Source: JASHVB01 sp035508435
GTDB taxonomy: Bacteria > Pseudomonadota > Alphaproteobacteria > Acetobacterales > Acetobacteraceae
Direction: 5' to 3'
DNA: 64,000 nt
Assembly (NCBI GenBank): GCA_035508435.1
Contig: DATJNA010000209.1
Coordinates: 76,510 to 140,509 of the forward strand
Positions within the stretch are counted from its first letter, which is position 1. Every line of letters begins with the position of its first letter. The position numbers and the translations under genes are program-made. The notes under the pieces are model-generated. The model was not told the DNA's origin. It worked only from the letters and a program-made list of their open reading frames with translations, and did no database searches. Below, one piece after another: positions 18,431 through 27,257 of the stretch.

Positions 18431-19045
18431 TCAGCCAAATTGGCTGATTGCTGCCTTGATGCGCGGCTGCCCCCAAACCGTTGGCAACGTCGGTTCGGCA
18501 CCTGGAGTCGCGATGTTGGTACCCATGCCCGCCGTTACGGTCACGCCGGTCGAACCACCGACGACAAACACTTCGCCGCGCTCCACGAACACGCCGAACA
18601 CACCATTGCTCGGACCGGCGAAGAATCGGGTGCCCCGCACTGCGATAAGTCCAAATGGCGAGCGGACCGCCATATTGTCCGGGCCATCCTTGGCGTCGTG
18701 GTCGTACAGCACCGCGCCTTTGTCCAGTGTCAGCACACCGCCGGCGTTCATGAGGAAGCGGTCGATGCGTAATTGCGCTTCCGGTCCAAGGCGAACAGTC
18801 GTTACTTTGCCCAGTAGCATGGCGAGCGATGATGCTGCGCCGGTGCCAACTGAATCGTCCACGAAAACGGCGGCGTCCGGCGCCAGGCTGCGCTGCTTTG
18901 TCCCCAACCGGGCAAAGCATTCGCCATTCATCGTTTCGACCTCGCCGGCGCGCTGTGGCGCCGCACGCGCTTGAATGATCGGCATCGCGAAGGCGGACGC
19001 CAACCCCGTCAATACCGCGCGCCGTCGCGACGTGTGTTGCATCAC
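18431..19045 (-). CDS. FecR-domain secreted protein (Tat signal)
   Basis: 204 aa. The N-terminus SRRRAVLTGLASAFAMP is a twin-arginine signal peptide, followed by a mature part starting near ARAAP. The body fits a FecR domain: VGTGAASSLAMLL, TVRLGPEAQLRID, LTLDKGAVLYD, VRSPFGLIAVRGTRFF (about residues 126-141) and FVERGEVFVVGG. FecR domains act as periplasmic sensors or partners. In this genomic setting they commonly accompany CHASE2 cyclases, so this protein may present the signal to the cyclase encoded just upstream on the opposite strand. It lies convergent to the cyclase and divergent from the exporter operon, with a 62-base gap to the latter. Confidence 0.85.
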   Translation of the reverse strand: MMQHTSRRRAVLTGLASAFAMPIIQARAAPQRAGEVETMNGECFARLGTKQRSLAPDAAVFVDDSVGTGAASSLAMLLGKVTTVRLGPEAQLRIDRFLMNAGGVLTLDKGAVLYDHDAKDGPDNMAVRSPFGLIAVRGTRFFAGPSNGVFGVFVERGEVFVVGGSTGVTVTAGMGTNIATPGAEPTLPTVWGQPRIKAAISQFG

Positions 19046-19107
19046 AGCGCAACCTTAGGCACAATAATCCACAAACAGCAACCAAAATCACCGCCCGCGG
19101 GAGCCGC

Positions 19108-21231
19108 ATGCCGAGAGTGCCACTGGTGCTGCAGCACGACGCCGCCGAATGTGGTGCCGCCTGTCTCGCCATGATCCTGGGCTTCCATGGCACGCACGCG
19201 CCGCTCGACGAACTACGGATGCGCTGCGGCGTATCTCGCAATGGGTCCCGCGCCAGCTCCATCATCGCCGCCGCGAAAACCTACGGACTGTCCGGCCGCG
19301 GACTGCGTTGCGAACCCGAAGCTCTTTGCGAACTTCCGCGGCCGTGCATATTGTTCTGGAACTTTAATCACTTCGTGGTCCTTGACCGGTTCGACCGCCA
19401 GCGGCGTGCTCACTTGCTCGACCCGGCTCTGGGCCGCCGCACAGCGGAACCCGCGGAGATCGACAAGGCTTTCACGGGTGTCTGTCTGAGTTTCACGCCG
19501 GATCGGCAGTTTGTTGCCACCGGTTCGCGTCCCGGCCTGTGGAGCATGCTGCGCGAGCGGCTGGTGGGCACCGGACACGCGTTTCGCCTGCTGACCGCCT
19601 TTGCCGTAATGGCGGCACTTCCCGTGATGCTCATGCCGTCGTTGTCGCGCATATTCGTCGATGACGTTCTGCTGCGCACACAGTGGCGCTGGCTGAACGC
19701 GCTGGTGGCGATAACCGTAGCCACCGCGACTTTTCAAATGATCAGCATCGCATTTCGCAGAAAACTATTGGTCGCTGTGGAATCCTGGACCATCACCTCT
19801 GGCGAGGCACGGTTCCTGGCGCATCTCCTGTCACTGCCTTTGTCATTCTTCTCCCAGCGCCATACCGGCGAACTGATCGACCGACTCGGCGCCTTCACGC
19901 GATTTGCAAACACGCTGGCCGGCCCGCTGGCAGACGGCATCTCCGGCGCGATTACCGCGACCATGCTTTTGCTGGCCGCGCTGATCGTCGATCCGTTGAC
20001 TGGTCTGACCATATTCGTTTTCGCCGCGATCGCCTTCGCTGCGGCCTGGTCCGCCGGTCGGATGATCACCGCCCGAACAGCGTTTGCGCGACGGGCCGAG
20101 AGCATGCTGGCCTCGGCGACTTTGGAGGGCGTGCGCCTCATCGACGCTGCGCGCGCCGCGGGCCGGTCAGCCGATGCTTTCGCCAATTGGTCAGGTCATC
20201 ACGCGCGCGCCGCGTCACAGCGCACGGCGACGCTCGGCGCGCAACTGCGTCTGCAAACCGCGCCGCGGGTCGCGACCGGTCTGTTGAGTGTTGGCGTGAT
20301 CGCGGTTGCCGGATGGCGTGCAATGGATGGCGTCATCGGTATTGGCCAGATCGTTGCGCTGCAAATGCTGGCTGGCGCTCTGGTCAAACCGCTCGGCGAC
20401 CTGACCACAGTGTTTCTTGCCGCACCCGATATCAAAGCTGACGTCGCTCGCGTCGATGACGTGTTCCGCTATGGAACAGATGCCCTGCCACGCCGACCGT
20501 CTTCCGCGCGCCCTGTGGGAAGGTTGGAATTTCGTGACGTCACCTTCGGCTATGCACGCGCCGAACCGCCGATCGTCCGGAATGTGTCGTTCATCGTCGA
20601 GCCAGGCCGCCGTGTCGCTCTCGCCGGCCGTTCCGGCAGCGGCAAGTCGTCGTTGGCAAAGCTCGCCGCTGGCCTCTATGTGCCATGGTCCGGCGAGGTC
20701 ACCATCGACGGTGTTCCAGTCGCGTCGTTGTCGCCAGTCGAGCGTGCCGCTTTGATCGGTTACGTCGACCAGTCGATCGTATTATTCGAAGGCTCAGTGC
20801 GCGAGAATCTCGCTCTGTTCCGTCCCGAAATGACTCACCTGCGCGCCACGCAGGCATTGCGGGACGTGGCAATGTTGGCCGAGATCGAAGCGCGCCCCGG
20901 CGGTCTGGATGCCCAGGTCTCGGAGTTTGGCGGCAACTTCTCCGGCGGGCAGCGACAGCGATTGGAAATTGCCCGCGCGCTCGCCGGTGCGCCGTTGGCG
21001 CTGGTGCTGGATGAAGCCACGTCCGCCCTCGACCCTCTCGTCGAAGCGGAGATCGAGGCCAATCTGCGCCGGCGCGGCACCACGTCTCTGCTCATCGCGC
21101 ACCGCTTGTCCACGATCCGGGACGCTGACGAGATCCTTGTGTTGGACCATGGCGAGGTGGTCGAGCGCGGCCGTCACGCGGCGCTGCTGGCATTGCACGG
21201 CCATTACCATGCCCTGGCGAGTGGCGAATGA
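19108..21231 (+). CDS. Peptide exporter ABC transporter with C39 peptidase (PCAT, NHLM type)
   Basis: 707 aa. N-terminal C39 cysteine peptidase: Q9, catalytic C15 in DAAECGAACL, H88 in NFNHFVVLD and D105 in LLDPALG. A six-helix membrane domain follows (about 160-430). The ATPase domain has a Walker A (GRSGSGKSS, near 506-514), signature FSGGQRQRLEIARAL, Walker B LVLDEATSALD (near 632) and an H-loop (IAHRL). Such proteins cut leaders after Gly-Gly and export the core. The ATG at 19108 follows GGGAG. It is first in a tight operon whose next three genes overlap by 1-4 bases. Peptides 1-5 around it are the obvious substrates. Confidence 0.93.
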   Translation: MPRVPLVLQHDAAECGAACLAMILGFHGTHAPLDELRMRCGVSRNGSRASSIIAAAKTYGLSGRGLRCEPEALCELPRPCILFWNFNHFVVLDRFDRQRRAHLLDPALGRRTAEPAEIDKAFTGVCLSFTPDRQFVATGSRPGLWSMLRERLVGTGHAFRLLTAFAVMAALPVMLMPSLSRIFVDDVLLRTQWRWLNALVAITVATATFQMISIAFRRKLLVAVESWTITSGEARFLAHLLSLPLSFFSQRHTGELIDRLGAFTRFANTLAGPLADGISGAITATMLLLAALIVDPLTGLTIFVFAAIAFAAAWSAGRMITARTAFARRAESMLASATLEGVRLIDAARAAGRSADAFANWSGHHARAASQRTATLGAQLRLQTAPRVATGLLSVGVIAVAGWRAMDGVIGIGQIVALQMLAGALVKPLGDLTTVFLAAPDIKADVARVDDVFRYGTDALPRRPSSARPVGRLEFRDVTFGYARAEPPIVRNVSFIVEPGRRVALAGRSGSGKSSLAKLAAGLYVPWSGEVTIDGVPVASLSPVERAALIGYVDQSIVLFEGSVRENLALFRPEMTHLRATQALRDVAMLAEIEARPGGLDAQVSEFGGNFSGGQRQRLEIARALAGAPLALVLDEATSALDPLVEAEIEANLRRRGTTSLLIAHRLSTIRDADEILVLDHGEVVERGRHAALLALHGHYHALASGE

Positions 21232-24134
21232 GCGATCGCATCGTGCTGGAACCGGGGACGCGCATCTGCCTTCCTGCTGGCACCATGGCGCGGGTCGAAG
21301 CAGGCGCGGCGGATGCGCGCGCGGTGACGTACGAGAACGGTGCGGCACGCGGCGCCGGTCTGTTTCTCGGAACAGTACCGGCGGGCGCGGTGGCGATCGG
21401 ACTCGCCGATCCGATCCGCGTGGAGTTGGTAGCAGCAACCGATACGATTGTGTCCGTTGTTCCGCTGGCCGCCAACATCGCATCGGAAGCTTGCTCCGAT
21501 GTGTCGGCCTGGTTGCGCACGGTGGCGTCCAGCGGGGCCTGGATTCCGTTCGTGGCACCCAAGGCGTTGTTTCCAGGCCGGGTGCGACTGAAGCACGGTG
21601 ACGTTGTCGCGGCGCCGCGCGAGCGCGTCGTGTGGATTCCGCTTGGGCGAGGCTGGTGGCCTCTGTGCGACGGAGCGCCGTTGCGCTGGGATGGCCCTGC
21701 CGAGATCGAGGTTGCGCCAGCGATATCATCGATCGAACTCATCGATGCGTTGTCCGACTGGACCGTTGCTACGTCGATCCGGTTGGCGCACCTGCTCGAT
21801 GCCCGTGAGAGCGAACGTCTGGACGCCATGGCATCGGACGGCCGCGCTGCCCGGACAGCATCGCGCTCGACACGTGATACCATCGGCGGGATGCCGGACG
21901 TGCATGCCGCCGTGCCTGGTCGGCCCATGGCCCAGCGAGCCCTGGCGCTCGCCATACCGTCGGTCTCGTTGCCGCGCCCGCAGCCGAGGGAAGCAGCAGA
22001 ACGCGGCGACGCGAGATTCAGCAGCTATGCGGCTCTCGCTGCCATCGTCGGTGCGTTGCAGGGCCAAAACTCCGTCGCGCTGCCCGACGGCCAGCGCGAG
22101 ATTGCGGCACCAAATGCCGACGAAGCGCTCGCAGCCATCCGCGAAGATGCCGGTGAGGCCGGGCTCGGCTGCCGCGATGTGAAGCTGCCGCCACGGCTGA
22201 CGCGCGAGGACGGACCGCCTGTTGTCGTCGCGCTGCCGGAACATACCGTTCCCGTTGGCGCCGCGCGCTCGATCGGCGGACGCTATGAGGTATGCGATGC
22301 AGACGGCACCCGAATCACCGGTGCCGTAGCGACCGGCGCGGTTGCGCTGACGCAGCCACTCGACGCGGCCTGGTTGGCGGCTCTCGACTCTCCGCGCCGC
22401 TTGATGGCGGCACTGGTCAGGCTTTCGCTGCCAGATGCCGTTAGTGCCGTGCTTTGGGGATTCGCTGGCGTTGCCATGGGCGTGACCGTGCCGGTGGCCA
22501 CCAACCTGTTGTTCTCCGCTATCTGGCCACGCGCCGATTGGGCAGGCCACTGGCTGGTCGTCCTCGGGCTTGGCATTGCCGCGCTCACCACGATCGCGTT
22601 CGACAGCGCGCGGGCTGCGCTCGCCGGCCGGGTTACCATGCGGTTCCTGAACCGGCTGGAGGAGGGCATCTGGCTCGCACTGGTACGCGCCGCACCCGGG
22701 GGATTGAGCAAATACAGCGCGGGCGACATGCAAAACCGCATCGGCGCGGCGGGTCGCATCCGCCAGGCCATCGTCGGCCAGCCCATGCGCGTCATTGTCG
22801 ACGCCAGCATGATGCTGACCGGCATGCTCTTGATGGTCATCTACGGTGGGAGACTGGCCTGGATCGGAGTGACCGCCGTCGCCGCCCTCGCACTCATCTG
22901 GAGCCTGTTGCTTCGCGAGGCGGTTCACGCCCGCACGCAGACCGAGCGCATTACCGGACGCGAGTCTGCGTTGCTCAGCCAGGCGATCGCCGCCATCGTC
23001 AAGGTGAAGGCAACTGCCAGCGAGCCGTTTCTATTGGCACGTTGGGCCTTGCTCGCCAGCCAGCGGCGCCGGGCGGTGCGCCGGGCCGAACGGATCGAAA
23101 CCGCAATTGCGGTCGCAACTGCCGGCGTGACCGGCTTGTCCACTGCTGTCGTGTTCGTGGTCGGCTATTCGCTCGTCGCCAGCCAACAGGCCGGTGCCGG
23201 TCCTGTCGCAACTGGCAGCATCACCTTGGGTGCCTTCCTGGCGTTCCAGGCGGCGCTCGGCCAGACGATCGCCGCCGCCGGTTCCGCGGCCGGGATCTTC
23301 GCCCTGTGGCCGCGGCTATCAGCCGCTGGCGCAATGCTGGCACCGGTGGCGCGCGTCTCGCCGGAAACGACGACCGATGCCCGGCGTGTGACCGCGCCGC
23401 CGTTGGATGGCCGCCTGGAGATCAGCCAGGTCAGCCATCGCTATGCGGGAGCGGCGACCGACAGCCTGCGCGGCGTCGATATCGCCATCGATGCCCGCCA
23501 GTACGTCGGCATCGTCGGTGCGTCAGGTTCCGGCAAGTCGACGCTGCTGAAACTGATCCTGGGCCTGGAGCAGACTTCGTCGGGCGCGATCTATTTCGAC
23601 GGCATGGATGCGCGTCGGCTGGAACCGGCCAGTGTGCGCCGGCAAATCGGCTATGTCGGTCAGGATTCACGCCTGTCACCGGGCAGCATTCTGGAGAACA
23701 TCCTTGACGGCCGCACCGCCGCCACGCCGGAGGCCTGGGCAGCCGCGCGACTGGCAGGCATCGCCGAGGACATCGAGGCCATGCCGATGGGCATGCACAC
23801 GCTGGTTGGCGAGGCTGGCCAGAACCTGTCCGGTGGTCAGCGCCAGCGGCTGATGATAGCCCGCGCCTTGCTGACCCGGCCGCGCTTCCTGATTTTTGAT
23901 GAGGCGACCAGCGCGTTGGATAATCGGTCGCAAGCGATCGTGCAGGCAGGCCTTGGGGATTTGCCGGTCACGCGGATCGTCGTGGCGCATCGTTTGAGCA
24001 CGGTGATGGGCGTCGATCGCGTCTTTGTGCTGGATCACGGCCGTGCCGTCGAATCCGGACCTCCTGCGGATTTGTTGCGTAACAACGGTGCGTTTGCCGC
24101 GCTTGCGCGTCGCCAGCAGGTGGGCGACGCGTGA
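21228..24134 (+). CDS. Second NHLM-type ABC transporter protein, with a long N-terminal region
   Basis: 968 aa. It overlaps the previous stop by 4 bases. The first 380 or so residues are not peptidase-like and have no catalytic Cys; part may be a degenerate cyclic-nucleotide-binding-like sensor, as is usual for this family. The membrane domain spans about 395-700. The ATPase domain has a Walker A (GASGSGKST, near 764-772), signature LSGGQRQRLMIARALL, Walker B FLIFDEATSALD and AHRLSTV. In NHLM bacteriocin export clusters this protein accompanies the peptidase-ABC and the HlyD-type protein, and probably pairs with the peptidase-ABC. The C39 catalytic residues are confined to its partner. Confidence 0.9.
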   Translation: MSDRIVLEPGTRICLPAGTMARVEAGAADARAVTYENGAARGAGLFLGTVPAGAVAIGLADPIRVELVAATDTIVSVVPLAANIASEACSDVSAWLRTVASSGAWIPFVAPKALFPGRVRLKHGDVVAAPRERVVWIPLGRGWWPLCDGAPLRWDGPAEIEVAPAISSIELIDALSDWTVATSIRLAHLLDARESERLDAMASDGRAARTASRSTRDTIGGMPDVHAAVPGRPMAQRALALAIPSVSLPRPQPREAAERGDARFSSYAALAAIVGALQGQNSVALPDGQREIAAPNADEALAAIREDAGEAGLGCRDVKLPPRLTREDGPPVVVALPEHTVPVGAARSIGGRYEVCDADGTRITGAVATGAVALTQPLDAAWLAALDSPRRLMAALVRLSLPDAVSAVLWGFAGVAMGVTVPVATNLLFSAIWPRADWAGHWLVVLGLGIAALTTIAFDSARAALAGRVTMRFLNRLEEGIWLALVRAAPGGLSKYSAGDMQNRIGAAGRIRQAIVGQPMRVIVDASMMLTGMLLMVIYGGRLAWIGVTAVAALALIWSLLLREAVHARTQTERITGRESALLSQAIAAIVKVKATASEPFLLARWALLASQRRRAVRRAERIETAIAVATAGVTGLSTAVVFVVGYSLVASQQAGAGPVATGSITLGAFLAFQAALGQTIAAAGSAAGIFALWPRLSAAGAMLAPVARVSPETTTDARRVTAPPLDGRLEISQVSHRYAGAATDSLRGVDIAIDARQYVGIVGASGSGKSTLLKLILGLEQTSSGAIYFDGMDARRLEPASVRRQIGYVGQDSRLSPGSILENILDGRTAATPEAWAAARLAGIAEDIEAMPMGMHTLVGEAGQNLSGGQRQRLMIARALLTRPRFLIFDEATSALDNRSQAIVQAGLGDLPVTRIVVAHRLSTVMGVDRVFVLDHGRAVESGPPADLLRNNGAFAALARRQQVGDA

Positions 24135-24631
24135 TGCGTACCGCCTTGTTCCTGTTCGCTGCGCTGACCGAGGCCGATATCGCGTGGCTTGCGGACATGG
24201 GCACGGTGCGGCGGTTCGCGGCCGGCGAGGCGCTGATCCGCCGCGGCGAGAACCTCGACGCGCTGTTGATCCTGCTGGAGGGCGAAGCCCGGGTCGAAAT
24301 CGCACACACCGCCATGAGGCGCGCGGGAGAGTCTCTGGGCGAGGTGTCGCTGGTGGACACACGGCCTGCCAGTGCCGATGTCATTGCCCTGGTGCCAGTA
24401 CAGGCTCTGGTGGTGCGTGGGGATGTGCTTCGTCGCGAACTGCAGAGCAACAGCGGCTTCGCATCCCGCTTCTGGCGGGGGCTTGCCATCTTGCTCGCCA
24501 ACCGGCTGCGCGAAGCCGCCGGCGACGACCCGGACGCGTTCGCTCTCGATGACACAATGCTCGACGGCCTGGCGCGGGCCGGTGACAAATTCCTGTTGTT
24601 GCTGGACCACACGCGGGACGGCGCGGCATGA
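24134..24631 (+). CDS. Cyclic-nucleotide-binding domain protein in the export operon
   Basis: 165 aa from the ATG at 24134, which shares one base with the previous stop; a GTG 3 bases earlier is possible. One cNMP-binding beta-barrel is visible: GTVRRFAAGEALIRRGE, LDALLILLEGEARVEI and the phosphate-binding cassette region GESLGEVSLVDTRPAS (about residues 66-81), where E and R of the usual GE...RxA pattern are roughly kept. No helix-turn-helix follows; the C-terminus is a helical extension, so this is not a DNA-binding Crp. Placed inside the transporter operon with a cyclase gene nearby, it may gate or assemble the exporter in response to cAMP or cGMP. That link is inference. Confidence 0.85.
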   Translation: MRTALFLFAALTEADIAWLADMGTVRRFAAGEALIRRGENLDALLILLEGEARVEIAHTAMRRAGESLGEVSLVDTRPASADVIALVPVQALVVRGDVLRRELQSNSGFASRFWRGLAILLANRLREAAGDDPDAFALDDTMLDGLARAGDKFLLLLDHTRDGAA

Positions 24632-25887
24632 GCGACAAGGACTCGCTGTTCCGGCAACAGGCGCTGGCTCATGCCGGCGATCCCGAAGCGCTCGACATCC
24701 TGCCGTTGATGCCGCGACGGATCGACGGGATCGCGTTGGTGATGCTGGCGGCGATCGCTGTTGCGATGCTGGCCTGGGGCTTGCTCGGCAGCGTGACCCG
24801 ATCCGTATCCGGCACCGGCATCCTGATCGCTCAGGGCGGCCAGGTGGTGGACGCCCAATCGACCGGACCGGGACAGATCGCCGCCCTGGCGGTGCGCGCG
24901 GGCTCCAAGGTTGAAGCCGGCACGCTGATCGCGACTGTCGTCGCTCCCGACCGCGAGCAACGGCTGTCGGGCGCTCACGCTCTTGTCGAGGCGCGGCGCC
25001 AGAACCTGCAACGGGTCAAGGACACCATCGAGCGGTTGAACCAGGAGAGAACCACGGCGGCGGGCCTCCAGCGGCAAGCGCTGGAGTCGAAGCTCGCGGT
25101 GGTCCGCGGACAGATCGGCACCACGACGACCCAGTTCAACATCCAGGACGATCTGTTTCATCGCGGGTTGACGACGTTGCAGAGGGTCAACGAAGCGCGT
25201 GATGCGATGAACGCCGCGAAACTGGATGAGGCCAATGCCTTGACCGCGCTTGCCGACCTGAAGGCAAAGCTGGCGGACACCGCTCGAGCCGACGCCGACA
25301 GGCAGGCGCAGGCGGAAGATGATCTCGCCGCGGCGGAGAGATCGGAAGCGGAACTCAAAGTAGATTTGTCCTTGTCGTCGCGTGTGCTGGCACCCGTGCC
25401 GGGCCAGGTTGTCGAGGTCAAAGCCGACCTGGGCGCGGTGGTGAATGCCGGCCAGGCGATCGTATCGATCGAGACTGGCCGGCCGGGTCTCGAATTGCTG
25501 GCGTTCATTCCACCGCAATCCGCCCGCGATGTGCAGGCGGGGATGACGGTGCGCATTTCGCCCTCAGGCACGCGACGTGAGGAGCATGGCGAATTGCTCG
25601 GCACCGTGCTCGAGGTGTCCGGCTTTCCGGTGAGCGCCACCGGCTTGCGATCGTTGCTTCAGAACGAGACCATGGCGACGACCTTGAGCCGCGACGGCGC
25701 ACCCTATGTCGCACGCGTGGCGCTGACCAGGCGACCCGGAGCGCCCGACGGCTATGCATGGACGACGCAGCGCGGCGAGACAGTGCCCTTGTCCAGCGGC
25801 GGCCTCGCATCCATTGAGGTGGGCGTGAGCACGCAGCGCCCTATCGAGCTTGTCCTGCCGGCGGTACGGAGACTCCTGGGGATTTGA
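24628..25887 (+). CDS. HlyD-family adaptor of the peptide exporter (NHLM secretion protein)
   Basis: 419 aa. It overlaps the previous gene by 4 bases. A short cytoplasmic N-terminus precedes one membrane helix (about 33-55). A split biotinyl-lipoyl domain follows (GSKVEAGTLIATVVAPD, about 92-108, with its second half at LAPVPGQVVEVKADLGAVVNAGQ, about 253-275). The parts are separated by a coiled-coil hairpin (about 115-245, rich in Glu, Ala, Arg and Leu), then beta-barrel domains. Membrane fusion proteins of this kind link the inner-membrane ABC exporter to the outer membrane. No TolC-like gene is in the window. Confidence 0.9.
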   Translation: MSDKDSLFRQQALAHAGDPEALDILPLMPRRIDGIALVMLAAIAVAMLAWGLLGSVTRSVSGTGILIAQGGQVVDAQSTGPGQIAALAVRAGSKVEAGTLIATVVAPDREQRLSGAHALVEARRQNLQRVKDTIERLNQERTTAAGLQRQALESKLAVVRGQIGTTTTQFNIQDDLFHRGLTTLQRVNEARDAMNAAKLDEANALTALADLKAKLADTARADADRQAQAEDDLAAAERSEAELKVDLSLSSRVLAPVPGQVVEVKADLGAVVNAGQAIVSIETGRPGLELLAFIPPQSARDVQAGMTVRISPSGTRREEHGELLGTVLEVSGFPVSATGLRSLLQNETMATTLSRDGAPYVARVALTRRPGAPDGYAWTTQRGETVPLSSGGLASIEVGVSTQRPIELVLPAVRRLLGI

Positions 25888-25892
25888 GCACC

Positions 25893-25908
25893 TGTGCCGT
25901 GCGGCACA
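25893..25908. promoter_or_regulatory. CRP-like palindrome upstream of peptides 3 and 4
   Basis: TGTGCCGTGCGGCACA: perfect 7-bp arms around a 2-base centre, 98 bases before the start of peptide 3 and just after the HlyD stop. Spacing and ends match the TGTG-N8-CACA form of CRP/FNR-family sites, though the inner bases differ from the TGTGA-N6-TCACA consensus. CGGCACAG from its right half recurs before peptides 1/2 (15763, 15786) and before peptide 5 (27084). Confidence 0.45.
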
Positions 25909-26006
25909 GCGCGGGCCGGCGGCTGCCGCTTTGATTGGGTCATGGCAAGGACGGGCGGGACCGTCGCCATCATCGGACAGACCCGGAGCAGACAGAGGAG
26001 CGTGCC

Positions 26007-26177
26007 ATGCGGAAAGCGAATCAAACGGCTGCGACGATCACGACGCGTGAGCTGTCGAACCAGGAGCTCGATATCGTCGTCGGTGGCATCGAGCTGGTTC
26101 TCAACATCGGCAGCCAGTCCAGCGGAGCGGGCGCCGGCAAGGTCATTTTCAAGGAGTTCTCGATCACCCGCAACTGA
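26007..26177 (+). CDS. Double-glycine leader peptide 3
   Basis: 56 aa. The ATG at 26007 has GAGGAG 6 bases upstream. The leader ends TTRELSNQELDIVVGG (residues 12-27). The predicted 29-residue core starts IELVLNIGSQSSG, so it opens with the IE-x-VLNIGS-x-S block that closes the core of peptide 2, and ends in KEFSITRN. It is Gly/Ser-rich with no cysteine. It lies 119 bases after the HlyD gene, behind the CRP-like palindrome, and is followed by peptide 4 in the same direction. Confidence 0.82.
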   Translation: MRKANQTAATITTRELSNQELDIVVGGIELVLNIGSQSSGAGAGKVIFKEFSITRN

Positions 26178-26237
26178 GCGGGTCACTGAGCGGGTCACCT
26201 TGAACGACGGCAGCCCTCAGTTGACGGGAGGAAGACT

Positions 26238-26408
26238 GTGAAGACCTACACAGGCCACCTGCCTTATCCGCGGACCATTGGATCAGCGGATCTGGAGATG
26301 ATTATCGGCGGCACGGACACGAGTCAGTCGACCCCGACGTCTTCGACGCGAGGGATAAGCGAGATCACGATCACGAAGTCGACCGACATTGCCTCAACCA
26401 GTCGCTGA
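26238..26408 (+). CDS. Double-glycine leader peptide 4 (GTG start)
   Basis: 56 aa. The GTG at 26238 is preceded by GGGAGGAAG at good spacing. The reading frame is short and GTG-started, so it is easily missed. The leader is divergent: TIGSADLEMIIGG (residues 13-25) keeps the hydrophobic pattern and Gly-Gly but has lost the ELS motif. The predicted 31-residue core is extremely rich in Ser and Thr (TDTSQSTPTSSTRG and so on), with an ISEITITKS stretch faintly like KEFSITR of peptide 3. It follows peptide 3 by 60 bases, so they are probably co-transcribed. Confidence 0.72.
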   Translation: MKTYTGHLPYPRTIGSADLEMIIGGTDTSQSTPTSSTRGISEITITKSTDIASTSR

Positions 26409-27257
26409 TCGGAGGCCGTCCTCGAGGCGGCCTTCCGCGTTTGCGCCAATCCTCACGCAAACAAAATTATCTCGCCGCACTCATTCTGCCTTTTCTGATC
26501 CGACGGCATCGTTGCTCGCAATTTTATCCGCTTGCTCACAACCTATCCGCGGGTATTGCCGGCTTGGCATTTTCTGCCGTTGGAATGCGGCGCTGCGGGC
26601 CGGTGCCGCAGTTTCCTAGGCCGGAGAGAGCGGCGCGCATGACGACACGACAGAGTACGAACGGCTCGTGGACTGGTGTCCGTGGCTGACCAGCCTGGGC
26701 ATCGAACTGCGGAAGGCTGCGTGATCCGATTGAAGCTGAGTCACTGTGAACTGGGCGCTTCCGCCGCGCTGTCGCGCGAAATCACGAGCCGGCAACCAGT
26801 GTGCTGATCCCGACGCCTCGATCCCCGCGGTCCCGTGTCATTGCGAGCGACGCGAAGCAATCTCGGTCGGTCCACCGCGTCGCGCGACCGAGGTTGCTTC
26901 GCTTCGCTTGCAATGACAGTGACGAGCGCGAGCAGCAAGGCTCAGAGCCGGCACACTGGCCGCCCGGCAATGGCAGGATATCGTCGCGGTCGATGCGGCG
27001 GAGGCCGAGATCCTGAAACGCCGGAAGCTGGGAGAGATCGTCGAAGCAGGACGTGATAGCTGAGGGCCACTCTCGGTGCTCTACGGCACAGCGCCAAAGC
27101 CCGCCGTCGTGTTGAATCCGTGCGTCGCCAAGATACGTAAGCGACGTCCAGCGGGAGGCCCGCGAGGTCGTCTCATCTCAATCAACCTGCTGGCCGCCGG
27201 CGGACGATGTCTTGGACGAGGCGATAACTGCAATTCCTTACGAAAACGGAGGATGAC
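26409..27257. other. Non-coding stretch between peptides 4 and 5
   Basis: About 850 bases without a convincing gene. A GC-rich hairpin (GGAGGCCG / CGGCCTTCC, about 26410-26435) follows peptide 4 and may end its transcript. The stretch contains the palindromic repeat at 26836-26918 and two short frames that read like protein ends without starts (26641-26724 and 26956-27063), possibly gene remnants. CGGCACAGCGC at 27084-27094 also occurs in the palindrome region before peptide 3. Confidence 0.5.
26836..26918. repeat. Palindromic repeat element (TGTCATTGCGAGC family)
   Basis: An 83-base imperfect palindrome. The left arm starts TGTCATTGCGAGCGACGCGA and runs to CTCGGTCG; the right arm is its near-exact inverse, ending GCTTGCAATGACA, around a short centre. 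It would form a long hairpin of about 34 pairs. A degenerate relative lies at 18244-18387. It is probably a dispersed REP/MITE-like element. Confidence 0.75.

Noticed and set aside
26641..27063. Two start-less frames (26641-26724 and 26956-27063) that read like protein ends
   Set aside because: Each is under 40 residues, lacks a start and matches nothing I know. They may be remnants of lost genes but cannot be supported as features of their own.
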